Source: Saprospiraceae bacterium
GTDB lineage: Bacteria > Bacteroidota > Bacteroidia > Chitinophagales > Saprospiraceae
Direction: 5' to 3'
Assembly: GCA_020628855.1 (NCBI GenBank)
Contig: JAHDEL010000008.1
Coordinates: 72,590-112,085, forward strand
DNA length: 39,496 nucleotides
Shown: positions 1-9,163 of the stretch, piece after piece
Layout of the letters: each line of letters starts with the position of its first letter
How positions within the stretch are numbered: the stretch's first letter is position 1
Translations under genes and position numbers: made by a program
The notes under the pieces: model-generated
Seen by the model: the letters and a program-made list of their open reading frames with translations, nothing else
Told to the model about the DNA's origin: nothing
Databases searched by the model: none

Positions 1-3000
1 AGTATTGATGGAACAGATGTCGCTTGTTGTATGCAAACTATCACTATACTGGATGATGAAATACCATCAGTGAGTTGTTCAAATTTCACCATTACATTAA
101 ATGATAGTGGAATGGCAACTTTAAGTCCAAGTGACGTGCTAGACACAGCATCAGATAATTGTACCGACCTTGCAGATCTTGTGTTTACTCTTTCCAAGAC
201 GAGTTTTACTTGTGCAGATGCAGGTAATACGTCAGTGACATTGACAGCAAGAGATGCTTGTGGTAATGAAAATTCTTGCAATGCAACAGTTACTGTAAGT
301 ACTCCAAGTTGTACAATTACATTGAATGAGGATGGGAATTGTGGTAATATGAATATGGGTACTGCAACTGTTCTAATTGCTGGAGGAAGAGCACCTTATA
401 CAATTCTTTGGGATAGTGGAGAAATGACTGCCACAGCTACAATGCTTGGCGGTACAGTAGCTGGTACAGAGCATACAGTAATGGTTACGGATGCAAGTGG
501 CTGCACAACTTCATGTACAGTGACAATTAGAGGTGAAGATCCATGCTGTACTCCAGTAGCAACATGTGACTTGTCAAATGAAACTGTGACTGGTTGCTCT
601 ATTTCAGACTTGCCTTCTCCATATACAGATTATACAGATGTGTTTAATGTCACAGAGGCTTGTGGATTTACCCCTGTATTAAGATTAGAATCTCAAAGTT
701 CTGCAACTGGGGAAGTTTGTACAGCACCTGGAATTCAAGTGGATAGAAATTATATACTTTCTATTGATGGGACAGATGTGGCTGCATGCATGCACACGAT
801 ATCGATTATTGATGATGAAAATCCAGTCGTGATTTGTTCTGATATTGAAGTTGACTTGATGGATGACGGTACAGTAAGTATTTCTAATGGAGATATTATA
901 ATGAGCATGACTGATAATTGTACTGCTGAGGGTGATTTAGATGTTGATTTATCAGTTTCAAGTTTTGATTGTTCAAATGTTGGAGATAACACTGTTACAG
1001 TAACTATAACAGATCAATGTGGAAATGAACATAGTTGTGATGCTACTGTAACTGTCAATGGTTTGGATGCTCCAAATGCAGGGGATGATGGAAGCACTGT
1101 GTTATGTAATGCCGAGTATCCAGGAACAAGAGATTTACAATCTTTACTAAGTGGTGCTCCGATGAGCGGTGGACTTTGGGTCGAAACAAGTACCACACCG
1201 TCTGGTGTGTCATTACTGTTGCCTAGCCAAGCTAATTTTACTGCTATCCCTGCAGGAAGTTACACGTATAGATATAGCGTAACCAATGCTTGTGGTGCTT
1301 CAGATAATGCTGACTTGACTGTTGAAGTTGAAGACTGTTTTGATCTTGCATTAAGAAAAACAATATCAACATCCGGATCAATTTCTTCTGGTGATAATAT
1401 TGAGTTCGAAATTGAAGTGTTTAACCAAGGTGATGTAGATGCTTATGATGTTGTCGTGCGAGATTACTTAACAGGTTTGCCACTCACTTTTTCTGCTGCT
1501 GACAATACTTCAGTGCTCACAGGAAATGATAATAACTGGTCTTTTGCGTCAACTGCTCCTGCAACTGATATCGAAACTGTAGTAGATTTTATTGCAGCTG
1601 GATCTAGTGCTATAATAAAACTGTTTACAACAATAAACACAGGACAACCTACATTCACCTTTACAAATGAAGCTGAGATTATTTTTGCTACAAATAGAGT
1701 AGGTGGAGTAGAAGAAATGCTGGATGAGGATAGAATTGGAATTTCATCAGGAGGTGGAATTGCTGTGATCGAAGATGATGATAATATAGATGATGATTCT
1801 AATGGTGGATCTGATAACCCAATGGATAGAGATGAATTTGATCTTGCACGAGTATCAAATTGCTTATTATCAGCCAATGATTACTCTGAAACTGTTTGTA
1901 GTGACCCTAATAGCAATGAGGCTATTTTCAATCTTAACAGTACTACTTTCACTAATGCTATTGGTGGGGGTACAGGCCTCACTCTAACTTATCATGTAAA
2001 CCAAAGTCAAGCAGAAGCTGGTGCTTTCCCATTATCTGGAATATATCAGACTGCAAGTACAGTCATTTTTGCACGATTAGCGGATGAGAATGACTCAGAT
2101 TGTTATGATATTTCGACAATAACTCTAAATGTTTTAGAAGCACCGATTATCATTAGTCAACCAGAAGGTGAAGTCATTTGTGAAATACCAGATATACTGA
2201 ATTTTGAAGTAGTTTCTTCAACTCCAGGGGTTACTTACATTTGGGAATCTAGTCTTTCGGGAGGGCCTTGGACGCCTGTGTTTGGTCAGACTACAAACCA
2301 ATTGCCTGTTCCTGTTAATGCAGGATATGTTCCTTTGAGATATAGAGCAGTGATTACTTTCACAGACCCAATTTCAGGAATGAGTTGCAGCACGGTAAGT
2401 AGAGAAGTTTCAGTGGTTATGGCTGGAGACGAAGAAGACATGGTTTGCAATGATCTTATACAAGTAAGTGTAGATGCCTTTTGTTCTGCAGAATTAGTGG
2501 CAGACCAAGTGTTGGAAAACATGCAATTATCTTCCAACCAATATGATGTGATTTATGAAGATGCTAATGGCAACTTAATTGAGAATTATGATATTGGTAG
2601 TTATGCCAGTGATAGCGTTGTTTATAAAGTCATTAATAAATGTACTGGACTCTATTGCTGGGGACATGTGTTGATAGAGGACAAAATCAGCCCTGAGCTG
2701 TATAACTGTAATGATGTCATTATTCCATGTGAGATGGACTATGCTCCAGATGATCTTCTTGGTAACCCTCTCTTTAGTCAATTCGCGTATCCAGATGTAT
2801 CGGATAATTGTGGAGCAACAACTTTAGAATATAGTGATGCTCCAGCAGGACAGATGTGTGAGATGGGTTTTGCATTTGGTATACAAAGAACATGGGTCGT
2901 TACTGATGCGTCAGGAAATAGTAATTCATGTGTTCAGCATATTTATGTTGATAGAGTTGAAGTTTCTGAAATAGTATGGCCAGATGATTACCTACCAGAT

Positions 3001-6000
3001 TATAATCAAAATTCGAATTGTAGTCTTTTTGATATTGTCGGAATAGATCCTGCTATTTCTGGTCAGCCATCAGGATATACATGTCCAAATCTGAATTTTT
3101 CATTCACAGATACTGAATTCGAACTTTGCGGAGCGAGTACCAAAGTCCTAAGAAACTGGGTTGCTTTGGACTGGTGTTCAGGAGAGATTGCCGAATATGG
3201 CCAGAATATGGAAGTGTATGATGACGAACCACCAGTTATTAAATGTGGTCCGACTTGTATTACTCTTTATACTGACCCATATACTTGTTCTGCAAGTTAT
3301 ACTTTCCCAATACCTGTAAAAGATGACGAAAGTATCAATCCTGATGATGTAACCTATGCAGACTGCAGTGATGTATCATGGAAGATATTTTATGGTGTTG
3401 TTCCGGCTGAATACGATCTTGGAAACCCTACAGATCCTTGTGCGGAGGACTTTAATGATGCACCAATAACTTATACTCAAGTCACGCCTAATACTTCTGG
3501 AGAATATGTCGTAGATGGCATTCCTGAAGGACTTGTTTGGTTTAAGTATGAATTCATTGATGCATGTGGTAATCTTCTCAGTGAAAGTGATCCTAACTTC
3601 TGTACAAAGGATGTCATAATTCTAGATGGTTCTGCTCCAGAAGCTATATGCGAATCATTTACTAAGACTACATTGGATGCTTCAGGACGAGCAGTCATTT
3701 TAGCTGAAAGTTTTGATGATGGAAGTTTTGACAGATGCGAAGGTGATTTGACATTTGAAGTGAAAAGAATTGGTTCTACCTGCACCGGATTTGAATCTGA
3801 TCTTGTCTACGGAAGTGAACTAAACTTCTGCTGTATGGATGTTGGAAACGATTCGATTCCTGTAATGCTAAAAGTAACTGACGCTGCTGGAAACTTTGAT
3901 GAGTGCACAGGCTATGTTTGTGTAACGGATCCTGAACCATTTACTATTACGTGTAATGATGGGCCATTCTATACAACTTGTGACAAGTATATTTCTGATT
4001 ACGTCTTTCCAGAACCATCAGAAAACTTTCTCTGTGCCATTCCTCTGCGTACGGAGGTCACATATGACTCTACGGGTATATCAGCATGTGGAACTGGTGT
4101 GGCGTTCAGGATAACAAAGTATATAAATAATCAAACCAACTTTGAAGTTGGTGAATGTAGGCAAGAGCTTATTGTCGATACCGATTTTACTTTAAGCAGT
4201 GGGAATATTCAGTGTCCGAATGATGTGGACCTACCAGCATGTGATGTAGAATTCACGCCTGAAATCTTGAATAGTTTCCCAACTATTCTTTCATCGCCAA
4301 GCTGCTCACAACTAGCTATTTCTTATGAAGATGGAGAACCATTTACAGATAATGGCAATCCAGCATGTTATAGTGTAATTAGAACTTGGACTATTATTGA
4401 TTGGTGTGTGTACAATCCAGCGAATCCAACTATAGGTAGATTCACCTGTGTACAGGCTATCAACTTCAATTCTGCTCAAGGACCTGAATTTACTTCAGGA
4501 TGTACAGATGTCATGGTTGTGGATGAAGACAATGATTGTGAACACTTGGTCACAATGTCAGTCACAGCAACTGATGCAGACGGATGTACACAAGATAATG
4601 ACCTTATTTATTGGTATGACATAGATGTCGACAATAACAATTCTATTGATATTTCTGATGTGCCTGGAAATGATGCAACTTCTGTTTATCCTGTAGGTAC
4701 TCACGAGATTACTTTCTATGTCCAAGATGGATGTGGAAACATAAATTCTTGCTCACATCTCTTCACAGTTCAGAATGATTTGGGACCAGACCCAATTTGT
4801 AGAGCTGAGTTAATTTGGGGGCTTGATGCTGATGGTCAAACTGAAGTATGGGCTTCAGATTTTGATCTGAGTAGTGTAGGAGGATGTAATACAACATTAT
4901 CTTTCTCTTTCACTGAAGATGGCAATACGCCAGCTCTCAGTTTTGATTGTGATGATATTGAGAATGGAATGGTAGACACCATTATGTTGCAGATGTATGT
5001 ATTAGATGGTGCTGGTCCTCCAGCGTTTTGTGATGTATTGCTAATTCTTCAAGACAATCTCGATGTTTGTCCTGATCATACTTCTGCTAACGGATCTGGA
5101 AGAATTGCAGGAATGATACTGAACGAAAGTCACGAAGGTGTTGAGAATTTTGAGGTGAGACTGGAAAATATGTCCACTGCCAACATGGAAATGGAGATGA
5201 CGGAGGAAGATGGTTCCTTCGCATTTGATGAGCCAGAGCTGTATGATGATTACAGCATCAAGCCATATCATGATAAAGATCATCAACAAGGTGTGAGTAC
5301 ATTAGATATCATCTTGATCCAAAGACATATCCTTAACATCCAGAGTTTGGATAGTCCTTACAAGATAATTGCCGCAGATGCAAACTTATCCTACAGCATT
5401 TCAGCAGCAGATATCGTTGATATCAGAAAATTAATTCTTGGAATAAATGAAGATTATCCAAGTAATACTTCATGGCAGTTTGTATCGAATACGACTGACT
5501 TTATTGACCCAGCACATCCGTGGGATTACAAATCAAGTCATGATATTCATAACCACCTCTTAGATGTTAATGATGCTGAGTTCATAGCTGTTAAAGTAGG
5601 TGATGTGAATAATTCAGTATGGATATCTCTTAACGATGATTCAGCAGAATTGAGGAGTGGTAACACAATGAACTTATATACAAATGAACAACAATTTGGC
5701 TCTAGTCAATCATTGAATATTCCATTTTATTCGGCAAGCGCTGAGTCTTTATACGGCTTGCAATATACTCTCAAATTTGACCCTCAGGTGGTTCGTTTTG
5801 AGGAGTTGACTTCCTCAGTATTTAACTTAGATGAGACTAGCATTAATACTAACTTTATAGCAGATGGATTGCTTACAGTGAGTGTTAATCTTGTCAATTC
5901 TATAGATTTACAAGAAGATCAAGAGCTATTTAATCTCAAGTTGTACACTTTGGAAGCAGACAAGCTTTCAAACAATCTGGAAATGAGTTCCGAAATAACA

Positions 6001-6351
6001 GAAGCTATTGCTGTGAATGGTGAGTTGGAAACTTCTAGTCTTGATATTAATATTATTGATGTCAATCAGAAAGATGAGAGCATGAATGATCTTGTGGTCT
6101 TTCAAAATGAGCCTAATCCTTTCTCAGAATCTACGAAGATCAATTATCAAGTAAATGCACCGACTCAAGAGGTCGAGCTCACAGTTTTTGATGCTGATGG
6201 AAGGGTAGTGTATTATGAGAGTCAAGTGCCAAATCCTGGCGAGAATAGTTTTACTCTATTTAAGCAGAATTTAGGGGCAAGTGGTATGTTGTACTACAAA
6301 GTAGAAGCAAATTCCTCTAGTGTGGTCAATCGAATGATCATTCTAGATTAA
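1..6351 (+). CDS. Giant secreted Cys-rich adhesin with T9SS sorting domain (5'-partial)
   Basis: The reading frame is open from base 1, so the gene begins upstream; about 2116 codons are visible. Numbering from Met at base 31: HYR-like modules (D-x-P-x-x-x-C openings, DNC and CGN motifs) at about 1-90 and 260-345; a SprB-type repeat (GGRAPYTILW, VTDASGC) at about 96-165; a DUF11-like domain from about 437; an Asp-rich stretch at about 580-604 that resembles calcium-binding linkers; many further Cys-rich HYR-like modules; a carboxypeptidase-regulatory-like plus dockerin-like segment at about 1690-1810; a cohesin-like beta domain at about 1880-2000; and a type A T9SS sorting domain at about 2024-2106 (starts near NEPNPF, ends in RMIILD). 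The family is exported by T9SS and anchored on, or released from, the cell surface. Adhesion or gliding is an inference; no catalytic domain was seen. Frequent Cys pairs suggest disulfide-stabilised modules. Confidence 0.9.
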   Translation, partial: SIDGTDVACCMQTITILDDEIPSVSCSNFTITLNDSGMATLSPSDVLDTASDNCTDLADLVFTLSKTSFTCADAGNTSVTLTARDACGNENSCNATVTVSTPSCTITLNEDGNCGNMNMGTATVLIAGGRAPYTILWDSGEMTATATMLGGTVAGTEHTVMVTDASGCTTSCTVTIRGEDPCCTPVATCDLSNETVTGCSISDLPSPYTDYTDVFNVTEACGFTPVLRLESQSSATGEVCTAPGIQVDRNYILSIDGTDVAACMHTISIIDDENPVVICSDIEVDLMDDGTVSISNGDIIMSMTDNCTAEGDLDVDLSVSSFDCSNVGDNTVTVTITDQCGNEHSCDATVTVNGLDAPNAGDDGSTVLCNAEYPGTRDLQSLLSGAPMSGGLWVETSTTPSGVSLLLPSQANFTAIPAGSYTYRYSVTNACGASDNADLTVEVEDCFDLALRKTISTSGSISSGDNIEFEIEVFNQGDVDAYDVVVRDYLTGLPLTFSAADNTSVLTGNDNNWSFASTAPATDIETVVDFIAAGSSAIIKLFTTINTGQPTFTFTNEAEIIFATNRVGGVEEMLDEDRIGISSGGGIAVIEDDDNIDDDSNGGSDNPMDRDEFDLARVSNCLLSANDYSETVCSDPNSNEAIFNLNSTTFTNAIGGGTGLTLTYHVNQSQAEAGAFPLSGIYQTASTVIFARLADENDSDCYDISTITLNVLEAPIIISQPEGEVICEIPDILNFEVVSSTPGVTYIWESSLSGGPWTPVFGQTTNQLPVPVNAGYVPLRYRAVITFTDPISGMSCSTVSREVSVVMAGDEEDMVCNDLIQVSVDAFCSAELVADQVLENMQLSSNQYDVIYEDANGNLIENYDIGSYASDSVVYKVINKCTGLYCWGHVLIEDKISPELYNCNDVIIPCEMDYAPDDLLGNPLFSQFAYPDVSDNCGATTLEYSDAPAGQMCEMGFAFGIQRTWVVTDASGNSNSCVQHIYVDRVEVSEIVWPDDYLPDYNQNSNCSLFDIVGIDPAISGQPSGYTCPNLNFSFTDTEFELCGASTKVLRNWVALDWCSGEIAEYGQNMEVYDDEPPVIKCGPTCITLYTDPYTCSASYTFPIPVKDDESINPDDVTYADCSDVSWKIFYGVVPAEYDLGNPTDPCAEDFNDAPITYTQVTPNTSGEYVVDGIPEGLVWFKYEFIDACGNLLSESDPNFCTKDVIILDGSAPEAICESFTKTTLDASGRAVILAESFDDGSFDRCEGDLTFEVKRIGSTCTGFESDLVYGSELNFCCMDVGNDSIPVMLKVTDAAGNFDECTGYVCVTDPEPFTITCNDGPFYTTCDKYISDYVFPEPSENFLCAIPLRTEVTYDSTGISACGTGVAFRITKYINNQTNFEVGECRQELIVDTDFTLSSGNIQCPNDVDLPACDVEFTPEILNSFPTILSSPSCSQLAISYEDGEPFTDNGNPACYSVIRTWTIIDWCVYNPANPTIGRFTCVQAINFNSAQGPEFTSGCTDVMVVDEDNDCEHLVTMSVTATDADGCTQDNDLIYWYDIDVDNNNSIDISDVPGNDATSVYPVGTHEITFYVQDGCGNINSCSHLFTVQNDLGPDPICRAELIWGLDADGQTEVWASDFDLSSVGGCNTTLSFSFTEDGNTPALSFDCDDIENGMVDTIMLQMYVLDGAGPPAFCDVLLILQDNLDVCPDHTSANGSGRIAGMILNESHEGVENFEVRLENMSTANMEMEMTEEDGSFAFDEPELYDDYSIKPYHDKDHQQGVSTLDIILIQRHILNIQSLDSPYKIIAADANLSYSISAADIVDIRKLILGINEDYPSNTSWQFVSNTTDFIDPAHPWDYKSSHDIHNHLLDVNDAEFIAVKVGDVNNSVWISLNDDSAELRSGNTMNLYTNEQQFGSSQSLNIPFYSASAESLYGLQYTLKFDPQVVRFEELTSSVFNLDETSINTNFIADGLLTVSVNLVNSIDLQEDQELFNLKLYTLEADKLSNNLEMSSEITEAIAVNGELETSSLDINIIDVNQKDESMNDLVVFQNEPNPFSESTKINYQVNAPTQEVELTVFDADGRVVYYESQVPNPGENSFTLFKQNLGASGMLYYKVEANSSSVVNRMIILD

Positions 6352-6378
6352 TTATAAGATTGAAATTTATCAGGTTTT

Positions 6379-6408
6379 AAAAGGTCGTCAAGAAATTGAT
6401 GGCCTTTT
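6379..6408. terminator. Bidirectional hairpin terminator between convergent genes
   Basis: A 13-bp stem (6379-6391 pairing with 6396-6408, two G-T wobbles on the plus strand) closes a GAAA loop and is followed by more T residues and a T-rich tract on plus. On minus it is preceded by an A-run and its own arm ends in TTTT. It terminates the adhesin on plus. Its left arm contains the stop codon of the minus-strand sterol-desaturase gene (6388-6390), so the last codons of that gene are part of the terminator. Confidence 0.8.
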
Positions 6409-7428
6409 TTCTTTTATTCCAATCAGTACTTGATCACCAAATTGCTTTGGAAAATGTTCGATATCGGGAAAACCAAGTCTAATGTCTCTACCATCATGTG
6501 GAATATGTGCTGTTCCAAAACAGTAATCCCATATTGCTAATGTTAAGCCAAAGTTGATTCCATAATTCGACCCTTCAGGTAAATCATAAGCATGATGCCA
6601 AATATGCATTTCAGGACTGTTAAATAAGTATTTCATAACAGGCCCTAACAGAAAAACACCACCAAGCACAGCTAGTGAAATGACTATTAGACTAGAGAGT
6701 ATTGATTGTGTTTCCACAATATGGATTTCGAGTAACCCCTGTGAAAGTATAATTCCAATAAGCAAACCCAAGATGCCACCCGTAACCCTACCATTCACAC
6801 TAATATTAGAATGATTATAATGACCCCATGCCAAAGTAAAAATGTGAATGACAAAGAAATCATATAAGCCAATCCCGAGTAATGCTAGTGGTATATATTC
6901 AAGACTCCTATAGACAATAGTTTCCATCCAATGATATCGCAGATGTGCAGCAAAACCCATTTCCTCAACACTATGATGGACTTTATGGAACTGCCATAAG
7001 AATGGAATTCTGTGTAGGAGTCTATGTATTAGCCATTGCACAAAATCTCGGACAACGAAGCCAATGAGTAGAATCGCAAAGTAGGGCAGATTTCGCAATG
7101 GGTTCATACCTTGCAAATCTATTCCTCCTGTCAAGAACTTAATCCCATCATTAAATACATTGACTATTACGTCCGATGCCGCGTTATAAATGATAAGAGA
7201 GAATAAGAAGAAATTGAAAAACATGTAGAACCCATCAAGCCAGAAGTCTTTCCTTAATATTGGCTGTTGCCTCCTCCACGGAATAATGATTTCAATCAAC
7301 AAGAAAAAGGCAGAGACACCGATTAACCAATAGAAGTAATTATTCCATCCTGGATTGCTTATCTCATTCCAGAGATAATTTGCGTACCCAGCATAGCCGT
7401 TCAGAAAGATATCTAGATATGTATTCAT
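6388..7428 (-). CDS. Sterol desaturase / fatty acid hydroxylase family membrane enzyme
   Basis: This 346-residue integral membrane protein belongs to the fatty acid hydroxylase superfamily, whose members use a di-iron centre held by His clusters to hydroxylate or desaturate lipids. The clusters are visible: HRLLH (135-139), HKVHH (148-152), HYNHSN (about 203-208) and HIWHH (275-279). Hydrophobic segments occur at about 32-50, 65-82, 115-132, 175-200, 215-232 and 245-268. The substrate cannot be told from sequence; Bacteroidota members act on lipids, carotenoids or ornithine lipids. The gene lies 21 bp after the DUF983 gene on the same strand and is probably the last gene of that operon. Its stop codon is inside the shared terminator. 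Confidence 0.88.
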   Translation of the reverse strand: MNTYLDIFLNGYAGYANYLWNEISNPGWNNYFYWLIGVSAFFLLIEIIIPWRRQQPILRKDFWLDGFYMFFNFFLFSLIIYNAASDVIVNVFNDGIKFLTGGIDLQGMNPLRNLPYFAILLIGFVVRDFVQWLIHRLLHRIPFLWQFHKVHHSVEEMGFAAHLRYHWMETIVYRSLEYIPLALLGIGLYDFFVIHIFTLAWGHYNHSNISVNGRVTGGILGLLIGIILSQGLLEIHIVETQSILSSLIVISLAVLGGVFLLGPVMKYLFNSPEMHIWHHAYDLPEGSNYGINFGLTLAIWDYCFGTAHIPHDGRDIRLGFPDIEHFPKQFGDQVLIGIKEKRPSIS

Positions 7429-7449
7429 TATCTTGATTATAACGCAAAG

Positions 7450-7821
7450 TTAAGCACTTGGTTTTGCTTTCTTTGGGTCATATTTCACCATGAGGTGTAA
7501 CCAGACTACTCTTGATCCTCTTAATATCTTTAAATAAGTAAGTATGGTTAATCCTATAGTAAAAGCCATAGCTTGCCCAACTGTCCATTTAAAATAGAAG
7601 ACGAGTGCCAATGCTGGCAAGAGTAGCATCCAACCAGAGATGATGTAAGAAATGAACATAGCACCATAGAAATAACCTGGCTCAGGTTCAAATCGGAGAT
7701 TACAATGGCCACAGTTTCGATGCATGTCAAGCGGGTTGGACAGCTGAAATGGTCTCACAAACACATTACCAATTCTACATTGGGGACATGTATTCTGCCA
7801 TATGGACTTCAAAAATGACAA
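7450..7821 (-). CDS. DUF983 family zinc-ribbon membrane protein
   Basis: A 123-residue protein with an N-terminal four-Cys zinc ribbon (C12, C15, C37, C40), the DUF983 signature FEPEPGYFYGAMF just after it, and two hydrophobic segments at about 50-75 and 80-100. The molecular function of DUF983 is unknown. The start codon lies one base after the stop codon of the upstream OmpA-family gene, so the two are almost certainly co-transcribed and may be translationally coupled. Confidence 0.88.
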   Translation of the reverse strand: MSFLKSIWQNTCPQCRIGNVFVRPFQLSNPLDMHRNCGHCNLRFEPEPGYFYGAMFISYIISGWMLLLPALALVFYFKWTVGQAMAFTIGLTILTYLKILRGSRVVWLHLMVKYDPKKAKPSA

Positions 7822-7822
7822 A

Positions 7823-9121
7823 CTAGATATCCAGAATCTTTAATTCAACTCGCTGATTTCGTCGTCTTCCCTCTATAGAATTATTGCTGGCAATCGGTTG
7901 CCGTTTACCGTATCCCTTGTATTCAAGATTTTCTGGGTCAACACCTAATGAAATGAGGTGTTCAGCAACTGCTTTTGCTCTTGCAGTAGATAAGATATCA
8001 CAATATTCGTGCTTTGGAATACCATTCGTATGACCCCCAATTTCCACTTTTATTGTGTTGTTTTCTTTAAGAAAGGTTGCTACCTCTTCTAGGACTTCAA
8101 AAGAAGTTTGTGGAATATTGATGGTGTCTGCTTCAAAATACAGTTTTTTGATCTTAATTTTTTGACCTTTGACAATTGTCTTTTTATCCAGGTCTTTTAA
8201 GATCTTTTCCTTTTTTGGTTGTGGTGATTCCACTGCTTTATTCGGTTTGTTAAGAGTGACAACTGCTACTTCAGTTGGCTCAGTTATCTCTACATTATCT
8301 TCTTCTTTTTTGATTGCTTCTTGGGAGATTTGTGTTTCTACTGCAGCAATATCTTCAGTTGACTCAGTTGTCTCTATATTATCTTCTTCTTTTTCTTCTT
8401 TGAAAAGTTGGACAATAGCCATTTCATCGTCGCAATCAACCTCTATAAAGTCAGATGCATTATCTACTAGAATATGACCTGTATACGGGTCGAAAATAGG
8501 TGTTTTGTAGAATGCTTCAAGTGTTATATAATCACAGTCTTTTGTTGGTTTTATTGTGAATATATTTTGATTCCATGAGGTGTTTGTCACTGGATTGGAT
8601 TCTCCAAGTGGGACTGGAACATTGCCTGCCTCTGCTAAATAACATGGAGTATTGCTTCCCCATATTCTGAGAACAATGGGTGTGCTGAAATTCACAGAAT
8701 CAATTGACGAGTGTGTCCTTGACCAATAATCTAGCTCACGCGCCAAGTCAACAGAAAAAATGTAACACTTGCCAGCTTTAAGTGGGACTTTCAATTCTTG
8801 AGTTATAGATTCATAGGAACCATTATCTCTGACGACCATACCTAAGTACGAAGTACCATCTGATGGTTGCAAATTTATTCCAGCTCCTGTTTTAGAGTTT
8901 TTCCACATATTGGCAGGATGGATATCTGGAGCTGACTCTGTTCTAAATTTATAATAACCACAATCTGTCCACCCAAAAAGATCAAAGTCACCATATTGAC
9001 CACCTTGTCTAATTGTTCCCTCAAATGAAGGGTTTGTGAGTGTTACGTCTTGGCTAAAAAGAAGAAATGAAAAACACGATAAGTATATCGTATTCAAAAT
9101 TTGTCTAAAAGATTGTTTCAT
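7823..9121 (-). CDS. OmpA-family protein with N-terminal jelly-roll-like domain
   Basis: 432 residues. A signal peptide covers about 1-23 (ends LLFSQ). Residues about 25-225 open with LTNPSFEG and look like a galactose-binding/jelly-roll beta domain. Residues about 235-300 are a Glu/Thr-rich linker holding two imperfect 28-residue repeats. Residues about 320-432 are an OmpA C-terminal peptidoglycan-binding domain ending in the usual RRRNQRVELKI. The Arg of the peptidoglycan site is present (R381 in LSTAR), but the Asp of the GHTD motif is Asn (N366, GGHTN), a variant that I believe also occurs in other Bacteroidota OmpA proteins. It probably tethers an outer-membrane-associated beta domain to the wall. 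The gene follows gcdH by 42 bp. Confidence 0.85.
   Translation of the reverse strand: MKQSFRQILNTIYLSCFSFLLFSQDVTLTNPSFEGTIRQGGQYGDFDLFGWTDCGYYKFRTESAPDIHPANMWKNSKTGAGINLQPSDGTSYLGMVVRDNGSYESITQELKVPLKAGKCYIFSVDLARELDYWSRTHSSIDSVNFSTPIVLRIWGSNTPCYLAEAGNVPVPLGESNPVTNTSWNQNIFTIKPTKDCDYITLEAFYKTPIFDPYTGHILVDNASDFIEVDCDDEMAIVQLFKEEKEEDNIETTESTEDIAAVETQISQEAIKKEEDNVEITEPTEVAVVTLNKPNKAVESPQPKKEKILKDLDKKTIVKGQKIKIKKLYFEADTINIPQTSFEVLEEVATFLKENNTIKVEIGGHTNGIPKHEYCDILSTARAKAVAEHLISLGVDPENLEYKGYGKRQPIASNNSIEGRRRNQRVELKILDI
8271..8394 (-). repeat. Two-copy direct repeat in the linker of the OmpA-family gene
   Basis: Bases 8271-8310 and 8355-8394 match at 37 of 40 positions with an 84-bp (28-codon) period. 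They encode the paired linker motifs EEDNIETTESTE and EEDNVEITEPTE. This is an in-frame duplication within a low-complexity acidic linker that could change copy number by slippage or recombination. Confidence 0.75.
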
Positions 9122-9163
9122 AAATAACTAAACATACCGTTAACCAATACTCTTAACGCAGTT

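Noticed and set aside
1464-1877. 137-codon open frame on minus inside the adhesin, and several shorter ones
   Set aside because: Ser-rich composition produced by antisense of the repetitive Asp/Thr-coding strand; no family match, and the plus frame is clearly coding.
8169-8477. Plus-strand open frame opposite the OmpA-family linker
   Set aside because: It is an antisense reading of the acidic repeat and gives a Ser-rich product; the minus frame carries recognisable domains.
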